Source: Humulus lupulus
Taxonomy: Eukaryota; Streptophyta; Magnoliopsida; Rosales; Cannabaceae
DNA length: 64,000 nucleotides
Assembly (NCBI RefSeq): GCF_963169125.1
Contig: NC_084802.1
Coordinates: forward strand, 24,211,107 to 24,275,106
Direction of reading: 5' to 3'
Position numbers and translations under genes: made by a program. The notes under the pieces are model-generated. The model saw only the letters and a program-made list of their open reading frames with translations. It did no database searches and was not told where the DNA came from. This document shows, piece after piece, positions 52,837 through 63,183 of the stretch (position 1 is its first letter; every line of letters begins with the position of its first letter).

Positions 52837-54024
52837 GGTATTGTTATACCCAAAAATTGGAGATCAATGACGTGGCAATAGAGGTGACAAATGGCAGTAC
52901 ATGGTCCGTAAAAGACACATTAAATAGTCAATAAATACATTGACTCCTCAGAGTTGTGATAAAGTGACCCGGTAGACTGACAAATAATTTGGACTGCTTG
53001 AAAGATGTCATAACCAAGCCAAGTGCACCTTGGTCTGAGGAAGGCTAAGGAGAAGGCATCCTAGGAGAGCTAAGGAGAGTGCATCCTAGGAGGCTAAGGA
53101 GAATGCATCCTAGGAGGCTGAGGAGAATGCATCCTAGGAGAGCTAAGGAGAGTGCATCCTAGGAGGCTAAGGAGAATGCATCCTAGGAGAGCTAAGGAGA
53201 GTGCATCCTAGGAGAGCTAAGGAGAGTGCATCCGAGGAGAACTCAAGAGAGTGGTCCTAGGAGACCCCAAGAGGGTGGTCCTAGGAGACCCCAAGGATTT
53301 GGTCCGAGGAGAAACATGGCATGCTAGAGGAGAGTGCCATGTTAGAGGAGAGAAGTGCATGTCCTACCACCATGCATGTCCTACCGCCATGCACATGTTC
53401 GACCAACACTTGCATGAGTGGTCAGTAGGAGAGGTGGATCAACTAGCTAGAGGAGAACTAAGTCAAGATTCCCAGAAAAAACTTCAACAAGATATGCGGG
53501 AATTTCTCATTCTTCCCATAAATGGGGGGTTTGTTACATTTTGAATTTTGAATGTTTCTTTGTAATTTAAATGTAATAAATATAATAAAATATCCCGGTT
53601 CTAGGGGATACCGTATGTATAACTCTAAGCCTATAAATAGAGGGCTTATGGGATGAAAGAGGGGCTTCTTCGGCTTCTTCTTTCTAGAGAGAGAAAATTT
53701 GGGTCTGAGCATTCTAGAGAGAGAAATTTGGGTCTGAGTATTCTAGAGAGAGGAAGTACTGGTATTTGAGAGAATTCTTGTATTTTTGCAATCTGTACTG
53801 AAGAAACTCAGTTGGCTTAGTCCATCTGATCTTGAGTACAGATCTATAAATCACAACTCTAAGTGGATTAGGCTATTACCGACAATCGGGGCTGAACCAC
53901 TATAAAAATCTTGTGTGTTCTTTATTTTCTTTATTAAAACTGTCTGTTGTCGTTTACATTCTCTTGAAGGCTTGTCGTTATTGACGTTCTCACGTCGTTG
54001 GCTAAAAACGAAGTCAACAGGTAT
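52837..54024 (+). mobile_element. Tat-type solo LTR, 1178 bp, target duplication GGTAT
   Basis: The block 52842-54019 starts TGTTATACCC and ends GAAGTCAACA, with GGTAT at 52837-52841 and 54020-54024. The partner copia LTR at about 62768-62780 keeps the uninterrupted site (aacggtatgtttac), a direct empty-site proof. A TATA box TATAAATAG lies at 53632-53640. The start and end resemble the Tat LTR at 43538-44139. Confidence 0.95.
53036..53300 (+). repeat. Short tandem repeats around GCATCCTAGGAG in the solo LTR
   Basis: Units such as gctaaggagagtgcatcctaggaga and the shorter gctaaggagaatgcatcctagga alternate over eight or more copies (about 24-27 bases each). They decay at the right into gtggtcctaggagaccccaag repeats. 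The plus-strand open frame over the end of the array is a by-product of the repeat. Confidence 0.85.
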
Positions 54025-54430
54025 GTTTACTTATCTTATCAACTGTCAATATCGGTCCTGTCCGATGTAGCAAATACATCCGATCTTATCTACTCTGCTA
54101 ATGTTCTGGAAAGAACATAACACTGTAATGTGTAAGTAGATCATATCGTAGATTGGCAAGTCAGTGTAAATCCGGTGCACTGACTAATCTTAGGACTAAC
54201 TTATTTTTGAACATATAATCATATTTGTATTCCACTGTGATTACGTCACTATAAATAAGATTAGCTATATGCTTGGGATTTAATAGAAGTTTATATTGAA
54301 CAAATAATCATGAAAAAAAAAATGTGAGTAAAGTGATTGACCAAGTCAAAAAATGATTTCTATTCTTTTATTGATAATAAAATGAGATTACAAAGAATTT
54401 GGGTTTTAATTAGGGCATAAAACCCCAACA

Positions 54431-54441
54431 AACTCCCACTT
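54431..54441 (-). other. Polypurine tract of minus-strand copia element
   Basis: On the minus strand AAGTGGGAGTT directly precedes the 3' LTR start TGTTGG. GTGGGAG next to TTGTTGG is a familiar copia polypurine tract and LTR junction. Confidence 0.8.
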
Positions 54442-54497
54442 GCACTAATTGAAACTAATGCCTTAATTCTACTAATCCCATCTCCTTGATATGCTTA

Positions 54498-57400
54498 TCA
54501 AATGTAGCTTCTGGTAGTGTCTTCAGTTGAAATCTTCATAACCTTCACATCTCCCCTGGCCACATATTCTCGAATAATGTGATACTTCCTTTCTATATGC
54601 TTACTCCTCTTGTGACTTCGAGGTTCTTTTGAGTTGGCTATCGCTCCTGTATTTTCACAAAACAACACAAGCGGTTTATCCATTTCTGGAATAACACCAA
54701 GATCCGAATAGAACTTCTTTAGCCAAACTATTTCCTTAGCTGCTTCTGACGCGGCTATGTACTCAGCCTCCATGGTGGAATCTGAGATTGCAGACTGCTT
54801 TACGCTTCTCCAAATCACAGCTCCACCCCCAAGAGTAAACACCATTCCAGAAGTAGACTTTCTGTCAATGACATCAGTCTGAAAATCTGAATCGGTGTAG
54901 CCTACAGGGTTCAGAACACCACCCTTGTAGACTAACATATAATCCCTAGTCTGTCTCAAATACTTCAGGATATGCTTAACTGCTATCCAATGTTCCGGTC
55001 CTGGGTTTGACTGATACCTGCTCACTACTCCCACTGCATAGCAAATATTTGGTCTAGTACACAACATGGCATATATCAGACTTCCAACTGCAGATGCGTA
55101 AAGAACTTTTCTCATTGCATCTTCCTCTTCAGGAGTCTGGGGAGACTGCTTCTTTGAAAGATGAATTCCATGGCGGGACGGTAGACGCCCTTTCTTGGAA
55201 TTTGTCATTGATAAACGTTTAAGCACTTTATCAATGTAAGCTGCTTGAGATAGAGCTAAAAGTTTGTTCTTTCTATCCTTGATGATCTGGATACCTAGAA
55301 CATAACTTGCTTCACCCAAATCCTTCATCTTGAATTGAGTGCTCAGCCAATTCTTCACATCTGATAATTTCTTAACATTGTTTCCAATGAGTAAGATATC
55401 ATCTACACAAAGAACCAGGAATACCACTATTTGACTTGCCTTCAGTTGGTAAACACAGGGCTCATCAATACTTTGTTCAAAGCCATAGGTTTTGATTATT
55501 TCATCAAACCTAAGATTCCAGTAACGAGAAGCTTGCTTAAGTCCATAGATGGACCTATTCAACTTGCAAACTTTTCCTTCTTGTCCAGATACTTTAAATC
55601 CTTCTGGCTGATCCATATAAATGACTTCGTCAAGCTTTCCATTAAGAAAAGCTGTCTTGACGTCCATTTGCCAGATCTCATAGTCGAGAGCGGCTGCTAT
55701 GGATAGGAGGATGCGAATGGATTTGAGCATGGCTTCCAGACTAAAAGTTTCCTCATAGTCCACGCCTTCTCTTTGGGTATAACCCTTTGCCACTAATCGA
55801 GCTTTATGAGTCTCGATATTTCCATCAACACCTCATTTCTTCTTGTAGATCCATTTGCACCCAATGGCCCTAAAGTCACTAGGTGCTTCCACAAGATCCC
55901 AGACTGAATTTGAGTACATGGACTCAATTTCCTGTTTCATGGCTTCGGGCCATAGTTCCTTTTCAGGGCTAGCCATTGCCTGTTTGAAAGACAATGGATC
56001 ATCATCACTAGTGTCACCAACAACCATATTGGTTTCACCATCCAAACCATAGCGAACTGGGTTCCTAGAAACCCTCCCACTACGACGAGGCTCCGTGACT
56101 GTTTGCTCAGGAACAGTGGTACTTTCTTCATTTAAATCAACTTGCGTCAGTTGTACATGAAGAGTGGGAATTTCATCATCAACTCGCGTTGATGACGATG
56201 GAACATTGGTTGGAGTCAATTCTTTAACCATCTCCTCTAAAACTACTTTGCTGCGAGGTTTAAAGTTCTGGACATAGTCATTTTCCAGAAAAGTAGCATT
56301 TGTAGATGTAAACACTTTCTTTTCTGAATGACTATAGAAAAGTCCACCCCGAGTACCTTTAGGATATCCAACAAACATGCAAACTTCAGTTCGCGGTTCT
56401 AGCTTTCCCTCCTTTTTCCTCAGGACGTGAGCGGGACACCCCCAGATTCTATAATGGTGTAAACTAGGTTCACGACCATTCCAGCATTCTAAAGGTGTTT
56501 TAGGGATTGATTTTGATGGCACAACATTGAGAATGCCATTCGTGATTTCAATTGCATGCCCCCAGAACGAAGTTGGTAGAGTTGAGTAACTAAGCATGCA
56601 TCTAACCATTTCCAATAAAGTTCTGTTTCGACGTTCCGCTACACCATTTTGTTGCGGAGTACCTAGGGCAGTAAGTTGTGATAAAATCCCAAGTTCAGTT
56701 AAATGATCTTGGAACTGCATATCCAAATATTCTCCACCCCTATCAGATTGCAAGATCTTTAACCTTTTACCTAATTGGTTCTGAGCCATTGCTAGGAATT
56801 CCTGAAACTTTGAAAATGTTTATGATTTCCTATGCATTAGGTAAAGACATGAGTATCTATAGTAATTGTCAATGAAAGTGACGAAATACTCAAAACCACC
56901 CCTGGCTTGTACATTCAAATGTCCACAAACATCTGAATGCACAAGACCAAGTGGTTCTTTGGCTCTATCACCCTTTGCAGAGAATGGACGCTTGGTCAGT
57001 TTGCCTTCTAGACAAGATTCACAGACAGGTAATTCACCTAAGGTGAGTTCCCTCAAAGGTCCGTCCTTTGTAAGTCTTTGAATCCTATCATAGCCAATGT
57101 GACCTAGTCTCAAGTGCCATAAATACGTCATATTATTGTTATCGGTCTTTTGACGTTTATTGGTCCTAGGTTTAGCTACTTTGAATAAATCATTGTTAAG
57201 AGCGAGGGGTTCGTTAGGTCGTAGAATATAAAGCCCGTTTTCCAAACATGTAATACACAATTGTGATCCATTGAAAGAAATAGATATATTAAAACTTGTG
57301 AAAGTCATAACAAATCGTTCTAATTGCAACATGGAAACTGAAATTAAATTTCTACTAAAATCCGGAATAAAAAATACATCTTTTAAAATTAAAAATTTAT

Positions 57401-57540
57401 TTCCGAACTTCAAACGAGCTCTTCCTCTAGCTTGGACCGCAACGAACGCTCCGTTCCCAACTCTAAGCTTTAATCTGCCTTCGTTCACTTCCTCCCACGA
57501 TTCAAGAAGCTTTGTTTTTCATGTTCTTCCCCTTAGCCGT
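54498..57540 (-). pseudogene. Ty1/copia pol: integrase, RT, RNase H; protease site lost
   Basis: Minus-strand order: GAG-pre-integrase block (YLWHLRLGHIGYDRIQRL, CESCLEGKLTKRPF) and integrase (HSDVCGHLN, QSDRGGEYLD, NGVAERRNRT) at 57488-55833. Reverse transcriptase and RNase H follow at 55793-54498, with LVAKGYTQREGVDYEETF, MDVKTAFLNG, LVLCVDDILLIG and YTDSDFQTDVIDRKSTSG, then EAEYIAASEAAKE. Frames break near 56820 (inside integrase) and at 55831 (stop). Upstream of 57488 the expected protease DSGAT block is absent: coding goes from the gag end straight to a segment normally after it. So the element could not mature its own proteins. Lineage within copia is not assigned. Confidence 0.9.
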
Positions 57541-58020
57541 CTGTGCACGTGGTTGTGCACTTATCTTTGCAGCCTTTGGAGGCTTGGGGTTATTGCTTTG
57601 TCCACCTTTCCTCTTGTTTCTAGCTTTCAAAGACGAAGCTGGATGAGCTTCAACCTTAGCTAGATCAGCAGCAACATCAGTAGTCTTATTTTCACCTCCT
57701 TTACTAGGTCCACCCATGACAGGTTCAATAATCTGAAGTTCGTTCATGAGATGCGTCAGACCATAGTTGAGTTGAGCACGTACTTGCAGACACAGTGCCA
57801 GCTGAGAATTTACGGTGCCATCATGAATGTGCAGAGACGGTGCTATCCAAGCATTTACGGTACCATCACGAGCATTGACGGTGCCATCACTAACGTGCGG
57901 ACACGGTGCTCGTTCTGGGGATTCCTCAATCATGACGAATTTCAGAGTTGTCACCAATCAACTTTATGTTGATATTCTGCTTCCAATTAAGGAAGTTTTT
58001 TCTAGTGAGTTTCTCCATCG
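57541..58020 (-). pseudogene. Copia gag with its middle replaced by short repeats
   Basis: The segment starts with LTRKNFLNWKQNINIKL near 58013, an N-terminal copia gag phrase. After a frame change it reads LKFVMIEESPERAP, again typical. Then, instead of the usual gag body, it has about 40 residues built on the repeat DGTVN (three times), followed by YGLTHLMNELQIIE, a phrase from the C-terminal part of gag, and a Lys-rich tail (KARNKRKGGQSNNPKPPKAAK). More than 100 residues of the normal domain appear to be missing. Confidence 0.65.
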
Positions 58021-59171
58021 AAAGTTGAGAAGGGATGGGAGTAGACACAAACACTACTTAGCTTAAAACTACAAATTATCAATAAAATAGAAATCAATCA
58101 CATTTGCTCAATAAAACTTCTATTCACACAAATTTCAAGAAATAGCACAACATATACCAAAAATATGTAAGATATTAGAAAAAATACCAAAAATAATCAT
58201 ATCTCTATTTCTTTAGGTTTTTAACTAATCTATGATATCCTTGTCCCGGTTGGCGAGAGTCAAAAATACCACTAGTTAAATAGAGTTGTAAACTCATTTA
58301 ATAATGGACACCATTATTAACAACCTACTATTCGATCAAAATAAGAAAACAAAATCTCTTATTTTATGAGCTAGACCCACGGTTTCAATAATCATAGATT
58401 TAGTCCTAGTAGTCACCGTAGGGGTGAGTCTAGTAGAATTTGATCTATAATTATCTATCTTTCGAAATCTAACCTTGTCAAAATAACTAATGAACACCTT
58501 CCGTAGGGGGACGAATCAAAACGCCTCGAGGCCCCATTAAGCTATTGACTATGTTAAACCAACGGTGGAGATCGAATAAAATTCTTAAAATAAGCTCATT
58601 ATAAAATTAAAATTAGTATTTTTATTATTTATTTTTAGAAAATTAATGACTATGGTTTTCCAAAAAAAATTAAACAGATTAATTTTTTTTTTAAAACCAA
58701 AGTCCTATAATTTCTTATTAATTCTAAAGTGTCACATTGAAACAAATTCAATTAATTTAGAATTAATTTGTTGCTAATCAATATTTAGGTTTAACTAATA
58801 TAATGAACCTATACAATTAAGTCCAACTCAGGTAAATGGGCCTTAACAATTGGGCTTGTATGGAGGAGTGCTGGGTCCAGTATGTCGTTCCCACTACAAA
58901 TGCCCCCCCTATCTTCCATACAAGGTCCAAAAGACAGGAATTTAAACCTTCGTTTTATTAATTATTATTAATTGATTAGGCCCACTATAGTCATGCAAAG
59001 CAAATGAGCCTTCACAAGTGGAATCACCCACAAGAGAGGAATTTAAGCTTTACATTTTCTAATGGGCCCAAATAAAACCTATCATTTTTATGAATATTTT
59101 ATTTGGCAAAATACCATATATCTAACAAACGTATGGGCCACTATATGCATCTAAGCCCAATTGCAAAAATA

Positions 59172-60004
59172 CCACATATTAGAGCTGTAAATACGGGCCG
59201 GGCTTTTGAGCACGGCACGAAACCGGCACGAGTCCGGGAGGCACGAGCACGACATGGCACGAAAAAATATGGGCTTGGGCCAGGCACGACACGAAAAAAT
59301 ATGGGCTCGGGCCAGGCACGGCACAACACGGGCTTAGCACGGCACGGCACGACAAGCCCGAAGGCACGACACGAAAGCACGAACAAACTAGCCCGAAAGC
59401 ACGACACGATAAAAAACCCGATATTTTGACATTAATAATCATAATAAATTTTTATTTGTCAATAATTAATAAATTAAAATGATAATATATGTCTTATTTT
59501 TTTCAATGTTTATATTTTTATAATTATATTAATTTATTTTAAGATTTGTTAGTTAAATTTTTAGCATTTATTAGTAGGTATTAAAATTCTAATAATTATC
59601 TTTGATATAATTTTGTGTAAAATATTGTTAAAAAGTATATAAAAATATCTAAAATTATAATTTAAACAAAGAAATGTATTTGGTTTGGTGGTAAGTCCAT
59701 TGATGGTTAAAGATGAGGTGGAGGGTTCAATTCTCCATCCTCACATTTTTTGGCAAAAAAAAAAGTGGGCCCAAATTTGGGCCTGAATATAGAAAGTGGG
59801 CCTAAAAGTGGGCCCGAATATAGAAAGTGGGCCGGCCCGAATAAGGAAAGTGGGCCGGCCCGACACGGCACGAGCACGGCACGACATGGGCCGGGCCCAT
59901 GGGCCGTGCTGGGCCTACTCTTTCAAAAATGGGCCGGCACGAGCACGGCACGAATTGAATATGGGCCGGGCCGGGCGGCCCACATTTACAGCTCTACCAC
60001 ATAT
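59172..60004. mobile_element. Non-autonomous hAT element, 817 bp, target duplication CCACATAT
   Basis: The element 59180-59996 has terminal inverted repeats TAGAGCTGTAAAT at both ends, and the 8-base direct repeat CCACATAT outside (59172-59179 and 59997-60004). An 8-base duplication is the hAT hallmark. Both sub-terminal regions are rich in GGCACGGCACG and GGGCCGGGC motifs in inverted orientation, while the middle is AT-rich. No transposase is encoded. A Pol III promoter-like segment lies inside at 59680-59752. Confidence 0.9.
59680..59752 (+). repeat. tRNA-like Pol III promoter segment inside the hAT element
   Basis: TTGGTGGTAAGTCC (59685-59698) is A-box-like. GGTTCAATTCTCC (59724-59736) is close to the tRNA B box GGTTCGANTCC. 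A run of T follows about ten bases later. The spacing suits a tRNA or SINE head. A functional tRNA is unlikely because stems are not evident. Confidence 0.45.
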
Positions 60005-60924
60005 AGTGCAAACAGACATGCTATAATTGGATGGGCCTAATCATATTACTATATGAGCAATTCTATGAATTTATGCAAAAATACCATAATTTATTTCATT
60101 TGCAAAAATACCACAATTAATTATCTAGAATTTATAAAAAAAATTCAAATTAATTAAATTTTTACAAAAAATAAGTCAATTTAAATGAAATTTATCAACA
60201 ATTAACAATAGTTAATTTAAATTTCATTTATCAACAATTAACTTGGTTTTAGGTCAATTTTAAAAAAAATATATTAATTTAATTTAAATAGGATTTATCA
60301 ACAATTAACCAAAGTTAATTTAAATCCCATTTATTAATTTTTTTTTTATTAATTGGCTGAAAAAAAATGATATTTTTTAAAATTTAACCAATTTTAAATT
60401 TTAAAAGCAATATCTAAATTATTTTCCAAAAATATCTTGTGTTGTTACAACTTTTATCTAATATTTTAACCATTTAAAAATAATAAAATACAAATAGTTA
60501 TAACAACCCTAAAATATCTCAAATAGTTAAACAAATTCAAATATCCATAAAAATATCTAACTAACAATATTCAAATTTCAAATAATTTAAATATTAAAAA
60601 CTATAGAATAAAAAGATATTTATATTTTCAAATAAAGATTCAATTAGAATATGAAGAATTTAAATGAAAATATCTTAAATATCTGATATCATAATTATAA
60701 TATTTTAATATATTAAAAGATTTAAAATTAAGTTGTTAGTTTATTTTTAAATTTGAATTTGAATCTTTGTAGAAAATATCTAATTATTTAAATCTCAACT
60801 AACAAAAATATCTTTTTTTTAAAAAGAAACAATTTTAAATGATAAAACAAAAAAAAAATATTTTTAGTTTTGATAATAAATAATGTATTTTCACAATTTT
60901 ATTTTCTTTAAAAAAAAAAATGAA

Positions 60925-61041
60925 TGAACAGTACCACGGGGTACTGTTCATCGCGTGCGCGCGCGGCACACGGGTGGCGCGCGCAGTGCGTGGGCGGGGC
61001 GCACGCGTGTGCGCGCTGGTGCGCACGAGCGCGCGCGCATG
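60925..61041. repeat. GC-rich patch with perfect 11-bp inverted repeat
   Basis: TGAACAGTACC (60925-60935) and its exact reverse complement (60940-60950) flank ACGG. Immediately after, about 90 bases consist mostly of gcgcgc, gcacgc and gtgcgcgc runs. The flanks are strongly AT-rich, so the patch stands out. Confidence 0.8.
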
Positions 61042-61308
61042 GCAGCTAGAACAAAAAATTTCGAAATTTTTTTTTTGTGCAATTTTTTCAACCAAAACCA
61101 TTTTCTAATTAATTTTTAACATGTTTTACACAAAATAAAACATATATAAAAATTAATAGCATAGAAAACACAACAAAATAACCTAAAAATTGCTAAAATT
61201 CACATAAAATCAATATGCTCATAAAAACATGAAAACCATCCAATTATTCAAACATATCAAATAATCCAATTTTAAACATGTTCATGCATGAAATTAAAGA
61301 TTACCAAA

Positions 61309-61321
61309 GGCTTTGAGGCCA
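61309..61321 (-). other. Degenerate primer binding site of the copia element
   Basis: On the minus strand TGGCCTCAAAGCC, two bases inside the 5' LTR, matches the initiator-Met primer site TGGTATCAGAGCC at ten of thirteen bases. Position and orientation fit. Confidence 0.55.
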
Positions 61322-61323
61322 GT

Positions 61324-63178
61324 TATTGGATAAACTTAAACAGGATCTTTATTTATTTTCATGTATATCTAATATTAAACAAATTAATACAAGATAGCCT
61401 AAAACATGTTTCTAAAATTGAATTCAAGAGAAACAAAGAATAGAATACTTACAGTATACGCAGCGGAATTAAAGAGTCCTTCCTTCAGTTTCTCTAACTC
61501 TTGTATCCTCTCTGTCGCAGAGTATTATCAAGAAACTGAATCGATCTTCTATTTTCTTCACAATCTTCCAATGTATCCTTAGAACCACCTAGACTAGTGT
61601 GGGAAATTCTCAACACATGAGATAGATATAGAGAGAAGAAGAGAAAATAACAAAGTGGCTTAGAAAAGGACTTGTGTTTAGAGAGAATATAAAACTATCA
61701 GAAAATCTGACTTGTGACTTATCTGTCGTCTCTCAAATCTTCTCTCTAAGCACTCCTTTTATAGACTCAATTAGGCCATTTAATTTAATTAAAAAATCAA
61801 TAAAATAACAGCCATTTTGAAGCCCTAGGTCGAAATTATCATGGGCTATAGGCCCGTGAAATTTCCCATTTGATTATAAGCCCATTGGACTTAAAATCAA
61901 GGCCTGTATTATTTTCTATTGATTTAATTAATTAAATAATTATTTAAATCCTTTATCAAATTAATTATTTATAATTTGAACCTTGATGTAAACTTATTTA
62001 TTAATTTAGATACCAATCTATCTTAATTAATAAATCTGCCATAATTTCTCTTTTCTTCTCAAAATTACACAACTATGTGAAACTATCCAAAATTGACCTG
62101 GTCAACTTTGATAATTCTAATTGATGATTAAATCAATTAATTGAGACTATCTAGATGATTTTATCCAAGGTACAATGGGGACCATGGGCCTATGAAATCA
62201 AGCTCCAATAAGTTATCATAAATCTAACAAATAAATTTACTAACTTACTAATTCCTCGTGACTCCACTAAAGACTTGGAATTGGACTCTTGAATTCATAG
62301 AATGCTCTATAAAAAATATAGATACTCTATTAATTATCCATTGTTACAACCATAATTTTCACTCAATCCTCTATAGACGGTCTACAATGAGATGGGACTA
62401 AAATATTGTTTTACCCCTCATTGCATTTTAACATTAAAACACTTAGTTCCTTGTAAATGATATTTTAGTAAACTAATTTAATTACTGAAATGGATCTCTA
62501 TCATTTAACACCTTTAACCAAACTAAATGAAAACTATCGCTTTACTTCTTTATCAGAAGCTATAGATGTTCATATCTATGATTAGCACTCTCACTAAATT
62601 ATACTACCGAATTTCCAAGATGTAAGTATGGGCTAGTCCGTAGGGTAAGCTAGTAACGAACAAGTCAAAGAACTCAAATAATACAATCAGTTAGAATACT
62701 AACCACTCAGAATTGAGATTGAATTGACCTATGGTCAACTATATGATATGACTATAATAGATAATAACGGTATGTTTACTTGTCTTATCAACTATCAATA
62801 TCGGTCCAGTCCGATGTAACAAATACATCCGATCTTATCTACTTTGCTAATATTCTGGAAAGAACATAACACTACAATGTGTAAGTAGATCATATCATAG
62901 ATTGGTAAGTCAGTGTAAATCCTGTGCAGTGACTAATATTAGGACTAACTTACTTTGAACATATAATCATATTTATATTCCACTGTGATTACGTCACTAT
63001 AAATAAGATTAGCTATATGCTCGGGATTTAATAGAAGTTTATATTAAACAAATAATCATGAAAATAAAACATGTGAGTAAAGTGATTGACCAAGTCAAAA
63101 AATGATTTCTATTCTTTATTGATAATAAAATGAGATTACAAAGAATTTGGGTTTTAATTAGGGCATAAAACCCCAACG
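61324..63178 (-). mobile_element. 5' LTR of minus-strand copia element
   Basis: 1855 bases. In minus orientation it starts at 63178, where the expected first T has changed (the plus strand reads ccccaacg instead of ccccaaca), and ends ...CCAATA at 61324 (partner CCAACA). TATAAAAG lies on the minus strand at 61764-61757. It keeps the empty site of the solo LTR inserted in the partner. The target duplication CCTTC follows at 63179-63183. Confidence 0.9.
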
Positions 63179-63183
63179 CCTTC

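Larger units (their letters stand above)
51390..54430 (-). mobile_element. 3' LTR of minus-strand copia element, with nested solo LTR
   Basis: Together with 61324-63178 it forms an LTR pair. Without the nested insertion and one target copy it is about 1858 bases, against 1855 for the partner. In minus orientation it starts TGTTGGGGTTTTATGCCC (54430) and ends ...CCAACA (51390). The target duplication CCTTC is at 51385-51389 and 63179-63183. A minus-strand TATAAAAG lies at 51830-51823. The partner LTR differs by only a few bases over the first several hundred; differences are denser further on. Confidence 0.9.
58021..61308 (-). other. Long untranslated leader of the copia element
   Basis: This lies between primer site and gag on the minus strand. 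It includes AT-rich sequence, a hAT insertion (59180-59996) and a GC-rich patch (60925-61041). No protein of known family is seen; the open frames over the GC-rich patches come from low-complexity sequence. Confidence 0.5.

Noticed and set aside
53251..53544. 97-residue plus-strand open frame in the solo LTR
   Set aside because: It begins inside the tandem repeats and shows no known domain. It is a by-product of the array.
59141..60040. Arg/Gly-rich and Cys-rich open frames on both strands
   Set aside because: They come from GGCACG and GGGCC motifs in the hAT sub-terminal regions, not from protein-coding selection.
60835..61108. Open frames over the GC-rich patch at 60925-61041
   Set aside because: They are Arg/Ala-rich translations of alternating gc repeats in both orientations.
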